A stretch of DNA of 6,673 nt from Actinomycetota bacterium (GTDB taxonomy: Bacteria > Actinomycetota > Thermoleophilia > Gaiellales > F1-60-MAGs149): positions 1 to 6,673 of the forward strand of contig CANKHS010000073.1 of assembly GCA_947481755.1 (NCBI GenBank). The letters are read 5' to 3'. Within the stretch, counting starts at the first letter, position 1. Every line of letters starts with the position of its first letter. The position numbers and the translations under genes are program-made. This document shows positions 6,104-6,673 of this stretch, piece by piece. Below the pieces are notes generated by a model, which searched no databases, was not told the origin of the DNA, and saw only the letters and a program-made list of their open reading frames with translations.

Positions 6104-6673
6104 GGAACGCCGTAGACACTGGCTGCAAACCGGTGTTCTGCTGCACCGTCAACCCGTACCCAGCTGGGACCGGATGGGGCGAGCCAGCCCGCTCGCGGCG
6201 GATCGAGCAACACGGCATCGACGAAGTGTGAGGCGAGTTCAGGGTACGCCGTCAACGTGTCGTGATCGATCAACGCAATCCACGACCCGGTGAGCAGGTG
6301 CGTGGCTCGCTCCGTGATGGCGTCGTCGGAACACAGGTGGGAAAACAGCAGGGCTCCACTGAGGCCAAAACGATCTGGGTGGAGCGCCGCCGCGAGCATG
6401 CTTCGCCGACGCGCAACGTCTGCCCCGACAATCAGCACGCCCTCACCGGCGGCAGCGAGCCGTGTCAGCTCCGCGATCGCTCCCCCATCGCGCGCGTCGC
6501 GCATGGCGTCGATCGCGACGCCGTCCATCAGGGCTGGTGGGGTCTCCCTCGGTGTCGACCGAAGCAACTGGCAGGTCTGATCACACGGCGTCAGGCACAT
6601 CCCGATCGGTTCTGGCAGCTCGGCAGGGAGTGGTTGGACGGTACGCGTGATCAACTCGACCCGTTCGGCACCC
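6097..6673 (-). CDS. recJ: probable RecJ single-stranded-DNA exonuclease, C-terminal part
   Basis: The frame is open to the right edge, so only the last 191 residues are present; the TTG at 6652-6654 is an internal codon and not a credible start, because GAERVEL reads on in front of it. The catalytic DHH and DHHA1 domains would lie outside the window. The visible part begins GAERVELITRTVQPLP, which could be the end of the OB-fold, then has a cysteine cluster (C26, C30, C34 of the fragment). It continues as an alpha/beta domain with GEGVLIVGADVARRR, a WIALIDHDTL strand, AVLLDPPRAGW and a closing EHRFAASVYGVPA. This resembles the C-terminal extension of RecJ in actinobacterial lineages. The recJ-rel neighbourhood, also known near relA in Firmicutes, supports it. 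RecJ degrades ssDNA 5' to 3' in recombination and mismatch repair. A degenerate helicase-like protein cannot be excluded. Confidence 0.5.
   Translation of the reverse strand, partial: GAERVELITRTVQPLPAELPEPIGMCLTPCDQTCQLLRSTPRETPPALMDGVAIDAMRDARDGGAIAELTRLAAAGEGVLIVGADVARRRSMLAAALHPDRFGLSGALLFSHLCSDDAITERATHLLTGSWIALIDHDTLTAYPELASHFVDAVLLDPPRAGWLAPSGPSWVRVDGAAEHRFAASVYGVPA

Noticed and set aside
4785..6293. A 502-codon open frame on the plus strand opposite rel
   Set aside because: It lies antisense to a complete, motif-rich Rel and runs past its start; the translation has no recognisable domain and its composition is that of a shadow frame in GC-rich coding DNA.

Overview
The window looks like chromosomal DNA from a moderately GC-rich (roughly 60% by eye) bacterium, most likely an actinomycetote. 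The pointers are a bifunctional long Rel directly downstream of a probable recJ, a secreted NHL/fibronectin-III protein of a style common in environmental actinobacteria, and weak or absent Shine-Dalgarno sites with a possible leaderless start. The recJ-rel order would fit Thermoleophilia-like lineages, but that placement is inference. No rRNA, tRNA, CRISPR array, insertion sequence or phage gene was seen.

Layout from left to right. Positions 1-375 (minus, cut by the window edge) encode the N-terminal part of a small membrane protein with a bacterial PH domain. A divergent promoter gap (376-461) separates it from a plus-strand FAD-dependent amine/amino-acid oxidoreductase of the DAO/SoxB-like family (462-1634). 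This gene converges, across 32 bases, on a 663-residue secreted protein (1667-3658, minus) with a seven-bladed NHL-type beta-propeller, two fibronectin-III-like domains and a cysteine-paired C-terminal module. Upstream of it is a 199-base gap (3659-3857) with several inverted repeats, including a 66-base near-perfect hairpin. Then come the stringent-response enzyme Rel (3858-6053, minus) and, 43 bases upstream of it, the C-terminal part of a probable RecJ exonuclease (6097 to the right edge, minus).

recJ and rel probably form one transcription unit, since a 7-base complement joins the recJ stop codon to the Rel ribosome-binding region. Rel makes and degrades (p)ppGpp. The other three genes show no clear shared pathway with it. 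The protein-coding content is mostly ordinary. The least explained part is the structured gap between rel and the secreted-protein gene, where the main hairpin carries a CCUCC loop on the coding strand. I see no convincing new multi-gene system here.
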